Positions 25,531 to 33,907 of a DNA stretch of 64,000 nucleotides are shown here, piece by piece (positions within the stretch are counted from its first letter, which is position 1; the number at the start of each line of letters is the position of its first letter). This stretch comes from Mucilaginibacter achroorhodeus (GTDB taxonomy: Bacteria; Bacteroidota; Bacteroidia; Sphingobacteriales; Sphingobacteriaceae). A program made the translations under genes and the position numbers. Under the pieces are notes generated by a model. That model was not told the DNA's origin and ran no database searches. It saw nothing but the letters and a program-made list of their open reading frames with translations. The stretch is taken from contig NZ_VOEI01000001.1 of assembly GCF_007846095.1 (NCBI RefSeq), positions 682,001 to 746,000 of the forward strand. Direction: 5' to 3'.

Positions 25531-26801
25531 CCGTTTACGGGCTTTAATACTGATTGGTAAAGGGAGATATACTGACCGGCAACCTTCTCGTTATTAAAAA
25601 CACGTTTCACTTTGTAGCGTGCCGCAGATGAATATTTGTCCCACTCATGGGTGTTAAGCAACATTTGCAGGCCGGTTGCCAGATCTGATGATGATTTAAA
25701 TTCAGCAAGGTAGCCATTGGTCCAGTGATCTACCAGGTCAGGAATGCCGCCGGTATTGAAGGCGACCACGGGCGTTCCGCAGGCCATAGCTTCCATAATC
25801 ATATTGGGCAGGTTATCTTCTACCGAAGGCGAAATGAAAACATCAGCAAGGCTGTAGATCTCTGCCAGGTCTGATGGAGATGTAATCGTATTCAGTTGGT
25901 GCACCGGGAATGGTAGCGTTGAAGTATCGAAATGCTTGTTTTTTCCAAAGATCACAATCTCCACACGCTCATCAGCAGATAAAGCTTTTAAATGATCTAA
26001 AGCTTCCACCAGGAAATTTATCCCTTTACGGCGGTCATTAATATTAGCGGCACCGAACAAGATCACTTTAGCGCTATCGGTTACTTTCCACTTGGCACGC
26101 ATGGCTGCTTTATCTTTAGGCGAGAATACTTCCGTATCAATAGGATTAGGGATAGCCTCAATCATAAAACCTTTAAGCAGGCTGCTTTTCATGGCTACCT
26201 CGCCCAACCAATGGCTGCAGGTTACGATAGATAGATTTTTCGCCTGCTCGAACAAACTACTTTTACGCAGCCATCCGCTATGCGACAGGTCGTCATCCTG
26301 TGGATCACGCAGGAAATAGCAATTGCCGCACTGGTTTTTAAAGTGGTTACAAGGGCCTGCATAATGGCAGCCACCGGTAAAGGCCCACATATCGTGGAGC
26401 GTCCAAACCACTGGTTTATTTAACGCAAGAAGTTTTTTAAGATCTTGTACAGAAAGGAAGCCGGAGTTTGTCCAGTGAATGTGTATAACATCCGCCTGTT
26501 TGATCACATCATCCTTGGTTATATCGGTACCGACGTTTGCAGTTGAGAATGCAAAGCGTACAGCCTTCTCGCGTTCGTCAAATAAAATATACGGTATCCG
26601 TTCTAATAAAAAATTGAACCGAGCTTTCAGCTTTCCAAAAAAGCTTTGGTTAACGCCATGTACATGTTCGGCCTGGCGACGCTTTTCCTGCACCACCATG
26701 GTTGCCTCAATGCCATGTTGCCTAAGGGCGTTAAGCAAGCGCATGCAGGCCTCTGCTGCGCCCCCGCCTGCATCAGATGTATTTATGAGTGCAACCTTCA
26801 T
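25527..26801 (-). CDS. Glycosyltransferase family 4 (WcaC-like)
   Basis: 424 residues from ATG 26801 (MKVALINTSDAGGGAAEAC). The frame extends 19 codons further upstream, but the GT-B fold starts here. Donor-binding features of GT4 are clear in the C-terminal half: PVVAFNTGGIPDLVDH preceded by EDNLPNMIMEAMACG, the EX7E pair. The central insert CHYAGPCNHFKNQCGNCYF is a cysteine-rich element also found in colanic-acid type WcaC enzymes. Together with the GT2 gene it is likely to act in exopolysaccharide or O-antigen synthesis. It is divergent from the acetyltransferase/methyltransferase pair. Confidence 0.92.
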   Translation of the reverse strand: MKVALINTSDAGGGAAEACMRLLNALRQHGIEATMVVQEKRRQAEHVHGVNQSFFGKLKARFNFLLERIPYILFDEREKAVRFAFSTANVGTDITKDDVIKQADVIHIHWTNSGFLSVQDLKKLLALNKPVVWTLHDMWAFTGGCHYAGPCNHFKNQCGNCYFLRDPQDDDLSHSGWLRKSSLFEQAKNLSIVTCSHWLGEVAMKSSLLKGFMIEAIPNPIDTEVFSPKDKAAMRAKWKVTDSAKVILFGAANINDRRKGINFLVEALDHLKALSADERVEIVIFGKNKHFDTSTLPFPVHQLNTITSPSDLAEIYSLADVFISPSVEDNLPNMIMEAMACGTPVVAFNTGGIPDLVDHWTNGYLAEFKSSSDLATGLQMLLNTHEWDKYSSAARYKVKRVFNNEKVAGQYISLYQSVLKPVNG

Positions 26802-26896
26802 TTCCCGCGGCAAGTATAATGATACTAAATATAAAAATTTTACTTTTGATTGCTTCATTTGTGTTTAAATGAAGTTTAAGTACCACCGACAAACAA

Positions 26897-27424
26897 ATGG
26901 GTTTTTTCAGCTACATATTCCAGGATTGGAAAGTCAATCGCGGCAACGTGAAGGGCCGGTTGGTGCTAACCATGTTCAGGCTGGTGAATGCCATTAACAC
27001 ATATACCCTCACCAAGATCATCTTTTTCCCTTACCTGATATTTTACCGCTTTTTTGTAGAATGGACGTTAGGCGTTGAACTGCCGCGTAAACTTACCATC
27101 GGGCCTAACTTTGTTTTCTATCACGGTCAGGGCCTTGTTGTTAATAACAAAGTAGTCATCGGCGAGAATTGCGTGCTACGGAATGGCGTTGTAATAGGCC
27201 ACAAAAAAATGGCAGACGGTTCGCTTAGCGGTTGCCCGCGTTTGGGTGATAATGTTGATGTTGGCGCCAACGTTTGTATAATCGGCGACATTGTAATCGG
27301 TAACAACGTAACTATTGGTGCGGGTACCGTTGTAGTAAAAAGCATACCTGATAATAGCGTAGCGGTTGGGAACCCGGCGCGGGTATTGAATAACAGGGTA
27401 GAAAGCCCTATTGAAAGCATCTGA
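26897..27424 (+). CDS. Serine acetyltransferase-like left-handed beta-helix acyltransferase
   Basis: 175 residues. An N-terminal helical part (about residues 1-60, hydrophobic, TKIIFFPYLIFYRFFVEW) precedes a hexapeptide-repeat beta-helix (VVIGENCVLRNGVVIG, DNVDVGANVCIIGDIVIG, NNVTIGAGTVVV). The end (DNSVAVGNPARVL) is typical of CysE/WcaB/VioB-type acetyltransferases. In this setting it probably acetylates a sugar or glycan precursor rather than serine. The stop overlaps the ATG of the methyltransferase gene by 1 nt. Confidence 0.9.
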   Translation: MGFFSYIFQDWKVNRGNVKGRLVLTMFRLVNAINTYTLTKIIFFPYLIFYRFFVEWTLGVELPRKLTIGPNFVFYHGQGLVVNNKVVIGENCVLRNGVVIGHKKMADGSLSGCPRLGDNVDVGANVCIIGDIVIGNNVTIGAGTVVVKSIPDNSVAVGNPARVLNNRVESPIESI

Positions 27425-28173
27425 TGGATAATAATTTACTTACCGACCGCCCTTTTTGGAAATCGTTTTGGGAATCGCGCAAAGGGTTGATCTTTAAGAT
27501 CAAGCCTAATTATGTTTTTGGCGATATACTGGGCAAGATCATCAAGGCAAAGGGCATCAAAAATGCCATTGAGTTAGGGGGCTTCCCGGGGTATTATTCC
27601 ATTTATCTAAAAAAATATCAGCATCTTAGAACTACGCTGCTGGATTATTTTATCCATCAGGAACTGATAGATCAACTGCTTACCGTCAATGACCTTAAGC
27701 CCGGCGATATCGATATCATCGAAACCGATCTGTTTACTTATGAGCCTAAAGAGAAGTTTGATATGGTGCTGTCTTTTGGGTTGATAGAGCATTTTAATGA
27801 TACGCAATTCATCATCAAAGAACACCTTAAGTTTTTAAAGCCCGGCGGAACCTTATTTATAACGCTGCCTAACTTTAAAGCTGTTAACGGTTGGGTTCAA
27901 AAAAACTTCGACAAAGAAAATTACGACAAGCACAACATCAGTAGTATGAACCTTAACTTGCTGCGCGATAGCTGCAAAGCCTTGGGTTTAAAGGATATTG
28001 AAACTTATTACCACGGCAAGTTTACCGTTTGGCTGGAAAATAAATCAGAACAATCGGCCATTGCCAAAGGGGTTGTTAAAGCGATATGGATTGTTGGTAA
28101 GGTTTTTACTAAAATTATACCCGTAGATAGTAAAGCGTTGTCGCCGTATATAGTGGTAAAGGCGACTTTATAA
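27424..28173 (+). CDS. Class I SAM-dependent methyltransferase
   Basis: 249 residues. Motif I is AIELGGFPGYYSIYL near residues 47-61, with Pro in the loop. The acidic motif II region is IDIIETDLFT, and FDMVLSFGLIEHF and LKPGGTLFITLPNF are motifs III-IV of small-molecule or glycan methyltransferases. A hydrophobic C-terminus follows. It forms a TGATG-overlapping pair with the acetyltransferase gene and is likely to modify surface sugars. Confidence 0.9.
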   Translation: MDNNLLTDRPFWKSFWESRKGLIFKIKPNYVFGDILGKIIKAKGIKNAIELGGFPGYYSIYLKKYQHLRTTLLDYFIHQELIDQLLTVNDLKPGDIDIIETDLFTYEPKEKFDMVLSFGLIEHFNDTQFIIKEHLKFLKPGGTLFITLPNFKAVNGWVQKNFDKENYDKHNISSMNLNLLRDSCKALGLKDIETYYHGKFTVWLENKSEQSAIAKGVVKAIWIVGKVFTKIIPVDSKALSPYIVVKATL

Positions 28174-28258
28174 TCATTGGGTCATTCGCTGCGCTGTCAT
28201 TGAGTCATTGCTTTCAAGTGTTATGTAATTGCAATGACATGGTTTATGAAATGAGCAC

Positions 28259-28294
28259 AAAAAAAGCCGGAACATCAACTGTTCCGGCTTTTAA
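28259..28294. terminator. Bidirectional terminator between the methyltransferase gene and dnaK
   Basis: A 12-bp stem (AAAAGCCGGAAC with GTTCCGGCTTTT) and 7-nt loop with A and T runs on either side, shared by converging transcripts. Confidence 0.92.
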
Positions 28295-28312
28295 TTTATT
28301 CAGGAGAACCGA

Positions 28313-30220
28313 TTATTTAACTTCTTCGAAGTCAACATCAGTTACGTTATCGGCACTGCCGCCCTGTTCTCCGCCTTGAGGCTGGCCTGCATCAGCACCC
28401 GGCTGTTGGCCTGCTTCAGCAGAAGCTTTGTACATATCTTCAGAAGCTGCTGTCCAAGCAGTGTTCAGCTCTGTTTGTGCTGTTTCTATTTCTTCTAAGT
28501 TTTTAGATGAGTAAGCAGCTTTCAGTTTTTCCAAACCGGCTTCGATAGGCGCTTTTTTATCAGCAGGTATCTTGTCACCGTATTCTTTCAACTGTTTCTC
28601 GGTAGAGAAGATCAAAGCATCAGCACTGTTCAGTTTTTCAACTTCTTCTTTTGCTTTTTTATCGGCATCAGCGTTGGCTTCAGCTTCATCTTTCATTTTC
28701 TTGATCTCAGCATCAGTTAAGCCTGAAGATGCTTCGATACGGATCTTTTGCTCTTTACCGGTAGCTTTATCTTTTGCCGATACGTGTAATATACCGTTAG
28801 CATCAATATCGAAGGTTACTTCAATTTGAGGCACACCGCGTGGTGCTGGGGGTATCCCGTCCAGGTGGAAACGGCCTATGGTGCGGTTAGCAGATGCCAT
28901 TGGGCGCTCACCTTGTAATATATGGATCTCTACTGATGGCTGGCTGTCAGACGCAGTTGAGAACGTTTCAGATTTTTTTGTTGGGATGGTAGTGTTAGAT
29001 TCTATCAGTTTGGTCATCACACCGCCCATGGTTTCGATACCTAATGATAGCGGGGTAACGTCTAACAATAACACATCTTTTACTTCACCGGTTAATACAC
29101 CACCTTGTATAGCAGCACCAATAGCTACTACCTCATCAGGGTTAACACCTTTTGAAGGCGCTTTACCGAAGAATTTTTGTACTGCATCCTGTATAGCAGG
29201 GATACGTGTTGAACCACCAACCAGGATGATCTCGTCGATATCCGAAGCGCTGTAGCCTGCGTTTTTCAAAGCAGTTTTACAAGGGTCGATAGTACGTTTG
29301 ATCAGGCTATCAGCTAATTGCTCAAATTTTGCACGGGTTAAAGTTTTAACCAGGTGTTTTGGGCCTTCGGCACCTGCAGTAATGTATGGCAGGTTAATTT
29401 CAGTTTGAGTAGAGCTTGATAACTCGATCTTAGCTTTTTCGGCAGCTTCTTTAAGGCGTTGTAAAGCCATAGGGTCTTTACGCAGGTCTACGCCTTCGTC
29501 GCTTTTAAATTCGTCAGCCATCCAGTCGATGATCACCTGGTCAAAGTCATCACCGCCTAAGTGAGTATCACCATCGGTTGATTTTACTTCAAACACGCCA
29601 TCACCTAACTCCAGTACAGAAACGTCATGTGTACCACCACCGCAGTCAAACACAACAATTTTCATGTCTTTATGTGCTTTATCCAAACCGTAGGCAAGGG
29701 CAGCAGCAGTAGGCTCGTTGATGATACGGCGTACTTTTAGGCCTGCAATTTCACCGGCTTCTTTAGTAGCCTGGCGCTGTGCATCATTAAAGTATGCAGG
29801 TACGGTGATAACCGCTTCAGTAACTTCAGATCCAATAAAGTCTTCTGCTGTTTTCTTCATTTTCTGAAGTATCATGGCAGAGATCTCTTGCGGAGTATAT
29901 TTACGGTCGCCGATTTCAACACGTGGAGTGTTGTTGTCGCCCTTTACAACTTTGTAAGGCACACGACCAACTTCATTAGTAACCTCGTTAAACTGGTTAC
30001 CCATAAAGCGTTTGATTGAATAGATAGTTTTTGTAGGGTTTGTAATAGCCTGGCGTTTAGCAGGATCACCTACCTTACGCTCACCATCGTTAACAAAAGC
30101 TACAACGGATGGCGTAGTACGTTTACCCTCACTGTTTGCAATAACTACAGGCTCGTTACCTTCCATTACTGCAACGCAGGAGTTGGTTGTTCCTAAGTCA
30201 ATTCCAATTATTTTAGACAT
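28313..30220 (-). CDS. dnaK: Molecular chaperone DnaK (Hsp70)
   Basis: 635 residues, full length. The nucleotide-binding domain carries [14 protein letters not shown], the [17 protein letters not shown] segment, [15 protein letters not shown] and [17 protein letters not shown] (Cys in the second phosphate loop where Asp-Leu-Gly is usual). The substrate-binding domain and a Gly/Gln-rich C-terminus ending [11 protein letters not shown] are complete. Neither grpE nor dnaJ is adjacent. The upstream region holds a sigma-54-like -24/-12 sequence. It refolds and holds unfolded proteins in an ATP cycle. Confidence 0.98.
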   Translation of the reverse strand: MSKIIGIDLGTTNSCVAVMEGNEPVVIANSEGKRTTPSVVAFVNDGERKVGDPAKRQAITNPTKTIYSIKRFMGNQFNEVTNEVGRVPYKVVKGDNNTPRVEIGDRKYTPQEISAMILQKMKKTAEDFIGSEVTEAVITVPAYFNDAQRQATKEAGEIAGLKVRRIINEPTAAALAYGLDKAHKDMKIVVFDCGGGTHDVSVLELGDGVFEVKSTDGDTHLGGDDFDQVIIDWMADEFKSDEGVDLRKDPMALQRLKEAAEKAKIELSSSTQTEINLPYITAGAEGPKHLVKTLTRAKFEQLADSLIKRTIDPCKTALKNAGYSASDIDEIILVGGSTRIPAIQDAVQKFFGKAPSKGVNPDEVVAIGAAIQGGVLTGEVKDVLLLDVTPLSLGIETMGGVMTKLIESNTTIPTKKSETFSTASDSQPSVEIHILQGERPMASANRTIGRFHLDGIPPAPRGVPQIEVTFDIDANGILHVSAKDKATGKEQKIRIEASSGLTDAEIKKMKDEAEANADADKKAKEEVEKLNSADALIFSTEKQLKEYGDKIPADKKAPIEAGLEKLKAAYSSKNLEEIETAQTELNTAWTAASEDMYKASAEAGQQPGADAGQPQGGEQGGSADNVTDVDFEEVK

Positions 30221-30272
30221 ATTATGATGATTGATATTTTATTGATTAATGTTTTGTTTCTACCACTATTTA

Positions 30273-30287
30273 TCAATGCTTGTGCCA
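30273..30287 (-). promoter_or_regulatory. Sigma-54-like -24/-12 promoter sequence upstream of dnaK
   Basis: TGGCACAAGCATTGA on the minus strand compares with TGGCACGN4TTGC: the -24 TGGCAC is exact, the spacing is correct, and the -12 reads TTGA instead of TTGC. It would start transcription near 30261, 41 nt before the dnaK ATG. The next candidate TAnnTTTG box is not obvious nearby. Confidence 0.4.
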
Positions 30288-30387
30288 ATATTATTTTGGC
30301 AGAAAATCAAATAATTTAGTGTCAGTAAGTGTACAATCAGTCAGGCAGTGATTACTTTTCGGTGACAGGTTGGCAGGGAGAAAGGAA

Positions 30388-30510
30388 GAGATTAGTTAAC
30401 TTGTGATTAGAGATTAGGTATGACCATGTATTTAAGCTCTTTCAAAACATTACTTACTCAATTGAAGTCTTGCCTCTACCATATAATTAACTAATCACCA
30501 ATTTAATCTC
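30388..30510. repeat. MITE-like palindromic intergenic element
   Basis: Two ends of about 30 nt in inverted orientation are related: left GAGATTAGTTAACTTGTGAT continuing to TTAGAGATTAG, right, read in complement, GAGATTAAATTGGTGATTAG. A 10-bp exact arm pair GATTAGTTAA (30390-30399) and TTAACTAATC (30487-30496) anchors it. The remainder of the 354-nt gap before the next gene (30221-30574) shows only the dnaK promoter region; the +strand start of the small secreted protein gene lies at its far end. Confidence 0.45.
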
Positions 30511-30574
30511 CTGTTTATAATTTGGTTCAATTAAAACGCTATCTTAGAGCTATAAACTATAGACCATTTTGAAC

Positions 30575-30937
30575 ATGAAGAGAAAATTATTTACAACCAT
30601 CTTACTATCATGCTTTGTAGCAGTTTGTATTGCTGCAGCAGTTTTTGCAGACATTAACGGCAAATGGAGCGGCACCATCAGCACGCCAGATGGTAACGCC
30701 CTTGATGTATCTTATAATTTTAAAGTTAATGGTGATAAATTGACAGGTACAGCCACATCACAGATGGGCGAGATTGCTATTGATAACGGTAAAGTGATGG
30801 GCGACGATTTTACCTTCAGCGTAAACGTTTCCGGTACGGATTACCCACACAAAGGAAAAGCATATGCAGACTCTTGTGCTATGGACATTGATTTTGGTGG
30901 CAGCAAATCTCATTTTGTACTTAAACGCGCAAAATAA
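30575..30937 (+). CDS. Small secreted beta-sheet protein, unknown function
   Basis: 120 residues from ATG 30575 (MKRKLFTTILLSCFVAV); an in-frame TTG two codons upstream is less likely. A signal peptide ends near AVFA. The mature part (DINGKWSGTISTPDGNALDV, NGDKLTGTATSQMGEIAIDN, GDDFTFSVNVSGTDY) is a small lipocalin-like beta sheet family seen widely in Bacteroidota and Planctomycetes. No activity can be assigned. It stands alone and is followed by a terminator. Confidence 0.82.
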   Translation: MKRKLFTTILLSCFVAVCIAAAVFADINGKWSGTISTPDGNALDVSYNFKVNGDKLTGTATSQMGEIAIDNGKVMGDDFTFSVNVSGTDYPHKGKAYADSCAMDIDFGGSKSHFVLKRAK

Positions 30938-30961
30938 TCTTAACCATATTATAATTTAATT

Positions 30962-30988
30962 AAGCCCTGCCAACCCGGCGGGGCTTTT
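30962..30988 (+). terminator. Intrinsic terminator after the small secreted protein gene
   Basis: AAGCCCTGCC and GGCGGGGCTT pair over 10 bp (one G-U) around a 5-nt loop, followed by TTTTG, 24 nt after the stop. Confidence 0.85.
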
Positions 30989-31006
30989 GTTCGTAATGCT
31001 GTTTAG

Positions 31007-31028
31007 TAAAGCACATTTTTGTGCTTTA
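31007..31028. promoter_or_regulatory. Operator-like 9-bp palindrome in front of the metal cluster
   Basis: TAAAGCACA (31007-31015) and TGTGCTTTA (31020-31028) form a perfect inverted repeat with a 4-nt T spacer, 17 nt before the -7 box at 31046. Its position between terminator and promoter suggests a repressor or activator site; a hairpin role is also possible. Confidence 0.45.
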
Positions 31029-31045
31029 ATGTAGCTAACAAGTTT

Positions 31046-31053
31046 TACCTTTG
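31046..31053 (+). promoter_or_regulatory. Bacteroidetes -7 box abutting the cysteine-motif gene
   Basis: TACCTTTG fits TAnnTTTG and ends 5 nt before the ATG at 31059. A TTTG at 31018-31021 is 24 nt upstream, slightly beyond the usual -33 spacing. Confidence 0.5.
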
Positions 31054-31058
31054 CGCCC

Positions 31059-31430
31059 ATGTTGCAACGCATAACCGCTTACTTATTGATTGTAGCGCTG
31101 GTATCGGCCAACTTCTCGCGTTTTTTTATCTACGCGGGTTTTGAGCTGAACCGTAATTACATTGCGACAAAGCTTTGCGAGAACCGTAACAAACCTCAGC
31201 TGCATTGTAATGGCAAATGCTATTTCATGAAGAAATTAAAGCAGGCCGAAGAAAACAAAAGCACAGAGGAGCGCCAGGCACAAAAGAACCTTTTTCAGGA
31301 AGCCTTCTACAATCAGGCTAATAAGGTTACTTTTTACAATGTGCTGCTATCGGTTATCAAAGTCCCAAATCACCGCATTGCTTTGCCGCAACAGATCCGT
31401 GACATCTATCAGCCGCCCCGGCTCGCATAA
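31059..31430 (+). CDS. Small membrane protein with C-x9-C-x3-C motif
   Basis: 123 residues. An N-terminal hydrophobic segment (ITAYLLIVALVSANFSRFFIY) acts as a membrane anchor or uncleaved signal. Cys40, Cys50 and Cys54, with His49 and the surrounding KLCENRNKPQLHCNGKCYF, form a putative metal-binding motif, followed by a charged helix (KKLKQAEENKSTEERQAQKN). I recall similar small genes beside TonB receptor genes in Bacteroidota but have no named family. It opens the cluster of TonB receptor, PepSY protein and heavy-metal-binding lipoprotein, 128 nt upstream of the receptor. Confidence 0.72.
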   Translation: MLQRITAYLLIVALVSANFSRFFIYAGFELNRNYIATKLCENRNKPQLHCNGKCYFMKKLKQAEENKSTEERQAQKNLFQEAFYNQANKVTFYNVLLSVIKVPNHRIALPQQIRDIYQPPRLA

Positions 31431-31491
31431 AAAAGTATAATTCATTTTACAGGTTACAGTTTTGACGCATCCTTTAAAGGCTTGCGCAACC

Positions 31492-31542
31492 GTGCATTTG
31501 CACCCGACTGTATTTTTCTACTTGATGCCTGTTTACGCAGGC
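31492..31542 (+). promoter_or_regulatory. Hairpin-rich leader upstream of the TonB receptor gene
   Basis: Two short hairpins occur in the 128-nt gap before the receptor: GTGC-ATTT-GCAC (31492-31503) and GCCTG-TTTACG-CAGGC (31527-31542). The second ends 17 nt before the ATG and may affect translation. No known riboswitch consensus was recognised. Confidence 0.3.
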
Positions 31543-31558
31543 TATCGAACACTTTTTT

Positions 31559-33904
31559 ATGAAACTCTCTACATTATTATATACCATAATACTGTGTATG
31601 GTTAGTGCATTTTCTTTTGCACAAAATAACCTGCATGGTACCGTTACCGATGCCCGTACCCATGAACCTTTGGCGGGCGTAATGATAAGCAACACTGCTA
31701 CCGGTGCTGTATTAACCACTACAAATAACAAAGGTAAATTTGAAATTAAGGCTAAAAACGTTTCTTCCCTGCGATTTGCCATGGTTGGCTTTACCCCGCA
31801 GATAATCGATATCGCAGATGGTAAAGCCATTGATGTAATGATGGAGCCATCCACTATCGACCTGCAGCAGGTAGTAGTATCTGCCAGCCGCGAAAGGCAG
31901 GCAAGGCAGGATGCGCCCATCGCCATTAGCAAAATAAACGCTACCCAGATCCACGATACCAAAGCCACTGCACTTTATCAGCTACTGAACAAGGTAACCG
32001 GTGTTTACATGGTCGACCTCGGTAACGAGCAGCACACTATGGCTATTCGCCAACCTATCACTTATAATGCGCTTTATCTTTATATGGAAGATGGTCTGCC
32101 TATTCGTCCTACGGGCATTTTCAATCACAACTCACTATACGAAATAAATATGAGCGGTGTACGCGATATTGAAGTGATCAAAGGCCCGGCCTCTTCTCTA
32201 TATGGAAGTAATGCTGTAGGCGGTGCGGTCAATTTCATAACGCAAGGGCCGCCCGCAGGTTATGCAGGTAATATTTCCTTACAAGGTGATAACTACCATT
32301 ACCGCAGGGTTGATGCAGATGGTGGTTTCAGCAGTGGTAAGTTTGGTTTGTACGTAGGCGGCTATCTGGCCCGCCAACGTAATGGCTGGCAGGATTACAC
32401 TGACTTTGATAAACGCAGCGGCAATTTTAAAACAACTTATGATTTTGATGCCAACACCCGCTTAACCACCTCGCTGGCTTATAATTATTTGAATACCCAA
32501 ACACCGGGCAGTTTAGATAGCGCCAAATTTTACAGCAGAAAGTACGGTGCAAATCAGCGCTTCACTTATCGCGAGGTAAAAGCCCTGCGCGCCAATACAC
32601 GTTTAGATCATAAGTGGAATGATAAGAGCAATACTTTCTTTACGCTATTCTATCGCAACAATTCAACCGGCCAGTTACCAAGCTATTTTATTTCTGACGT
32701 AAGGGATAATGCCGGCAACTATGTAAGCTCAAACGGGCAGGAGAATAACCAAAGCTTCCACAGCATTGGCATATTAACCCAGCACCGCCAGGACTTCGAT
32801 TTCCTGCATTCGAGGTTGATAATAGGTGCGTACATGGATAACAGCCCGAGCTCTTACTATGCCAAATATCTCGACATTCAGAAAGATGTGGCGAATAATT
32901 TCTACACAGGATATACCAATACTGGCAAGTATATTGACAACTACCGCATTAAATTATTCAACACCGCTGCATACACACAGTACGAGATCAAGCCAACTGA
33001 TGCCTTACGAATAGTTATGGGTTTACGTTACGACAGGATCCATTATAATTTTACTAACGGCATCACCAGTGGTAGTAAATACAAGCAGCAGGAAACGAAC
33101 GACTTTAATATTGTAGCTCCTAAATTGGGCTTAACCTATAATTTTGGTAACAACAAAGGTTTGTACGCAAATTACAGCGTTGGCTTTCAGCCACCAGAGA
33201 CAGGAGACCTTTACAGCGCCCGCCAGCTAACTCCTCTTAAACAGGCAACATTTAACAATTACGAAGCAGGCGGCTGGTTTGCTGCCTTTGATAAAAAGTT
33301 ATACCTGGAACTATCGGTTTATGACCTGGAAGGCCGTAATGAGATCATCAGCCAGTTGCTGCCCGATAATACTACTCAGAATCAAAACGCCGGTGCTACC
33401 CGGCATCGCGGTGTGGAATACTCCATAGCTTTTGCGCCGGTTAAAGAGCTGGCTTTTCGTTTCAGCGGTACCAATGCATGGCATACCTACCGCGATTACA
33501 GCGAAGTAAGAGCCAATTATGCGACGGGGACAAACACCGTACTGGTATACAACGGCAACCGCATGGCTAATGCACCAAACTGGATAGCAAACAGCGAGAT
33601 CACTTACAAACCAGCTTATCTAAACGGTTTCCGCATTTCCGGAGAGTGGCAACACATTGGTTCATATTTTACCAATCCTGCTAATACCAAAACCTATGGC
33701 GGGTATGATCTTTTTAACGCCCGTACCGGCTTTGACGTAAAAGGCGGGCCGCTTAAAGGTTGCGGTATTTGGTTTAACGTGCTTAACTTAACCAATAAGC
33801 TGTATGCAACAACGGTTACCAGTAACCAATATGGCGATACCTATAACGCTGCGCCGCCGAGGGTGTATTCGTTAGGTATCAGCTACTCATTTGCAAAATA
33901 TTAA
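31559..33904 (+). CDS. TonB-dependent receptor with CarboxypepD_reg domain
   Basis: 781 residues with signal peptide (MKLSTLLYTIILCMVSAFSF). Residues 22-95 are a carboxypeptidase-regulatory-like domain (GTVTDARTHEPLAGVMISNT), then a TonB plug (GVRDIEVIKGPASSLYGSNA, about 105-225) and a 22-strand barrel ending in SLGISYSFAKY. It resembles siderophore or metal-chelate receptors. The next gene, a PepSY protein, begins 3 nt after its stop. The substrate is unknown; the neighbours suggest a metal, perhaps copper. Confidence 0.95.
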   Translation: MKLSTLLYTIILCMVSAFSFAQNNLHGTVTDARTHEPLAGVMISNTATGAVLTTTNNKGKFEIKAKNVSSLRFAMVGFTPQIIDIADGKAIDVMMEPSTIDLQQVVVSASRERQARQDAPIAISKINATQIHDTKATALYQLLNKVTGVYMVDLGNEQHTMAIRQPITYNALYLYMEDGLPIRPTGIFNHNSLYEINMSGVRDIEVIKGPASSLYGSNAVGGAVNFITQGPPAGYAGNISLQGDNYHYRRVDADGGFSSGKFGLYVGGYLARQRNGWQDYTDFDKRSGNFKTTYDFDANTRLTTSLAYNYLNTQTPGSLDSAKFYSRKYGANQRFTYREVKALRANTRLDHKWNDKSNTFFTLFYRNNSTGQLPSYFISDVRDNAGNYVSSNGQENNQSFHSIGILTQHRQDFDFLHSRLIIGAYMDNSPSSYYAKYLDIQKDVANNFYTGYTNTGKYIDNYRIKLFNTAAYTQYEIKPTDALRIVMGLRYDRIHYNFTNGITSGSKYKQQETNDFNIVAPKLGLTYNFGNNKGLYANYSVGFQPPETGDLYSARQLTPLKQATFNNYEAGGWFAAFDKKLYLELSVYDLEGRNEIISQLLPDNTTQNQNAGATRHRGVEYSIAFAPVKELAFRFSGTNAWHTYRDYSEVRANYATGTNTVLVYNGNRMANAPNWIANSEITYKPAYLNGFRISGEWQHIGSYFTNPANTKTYGGYDLFNARTGFDVKGGPLKGCGIWFNVLNLTNKLYATTVTSNQYGDTYNAAPPRVYSLGISYSFAKY

Positions 33905-33907
33905 GAG

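Noticed and set aside
31430..31558. Cobalamin or other known riboswitch before the TonB receptor
   Set aside because: Required consensus pieces were not found; only two short hairpins are seen.
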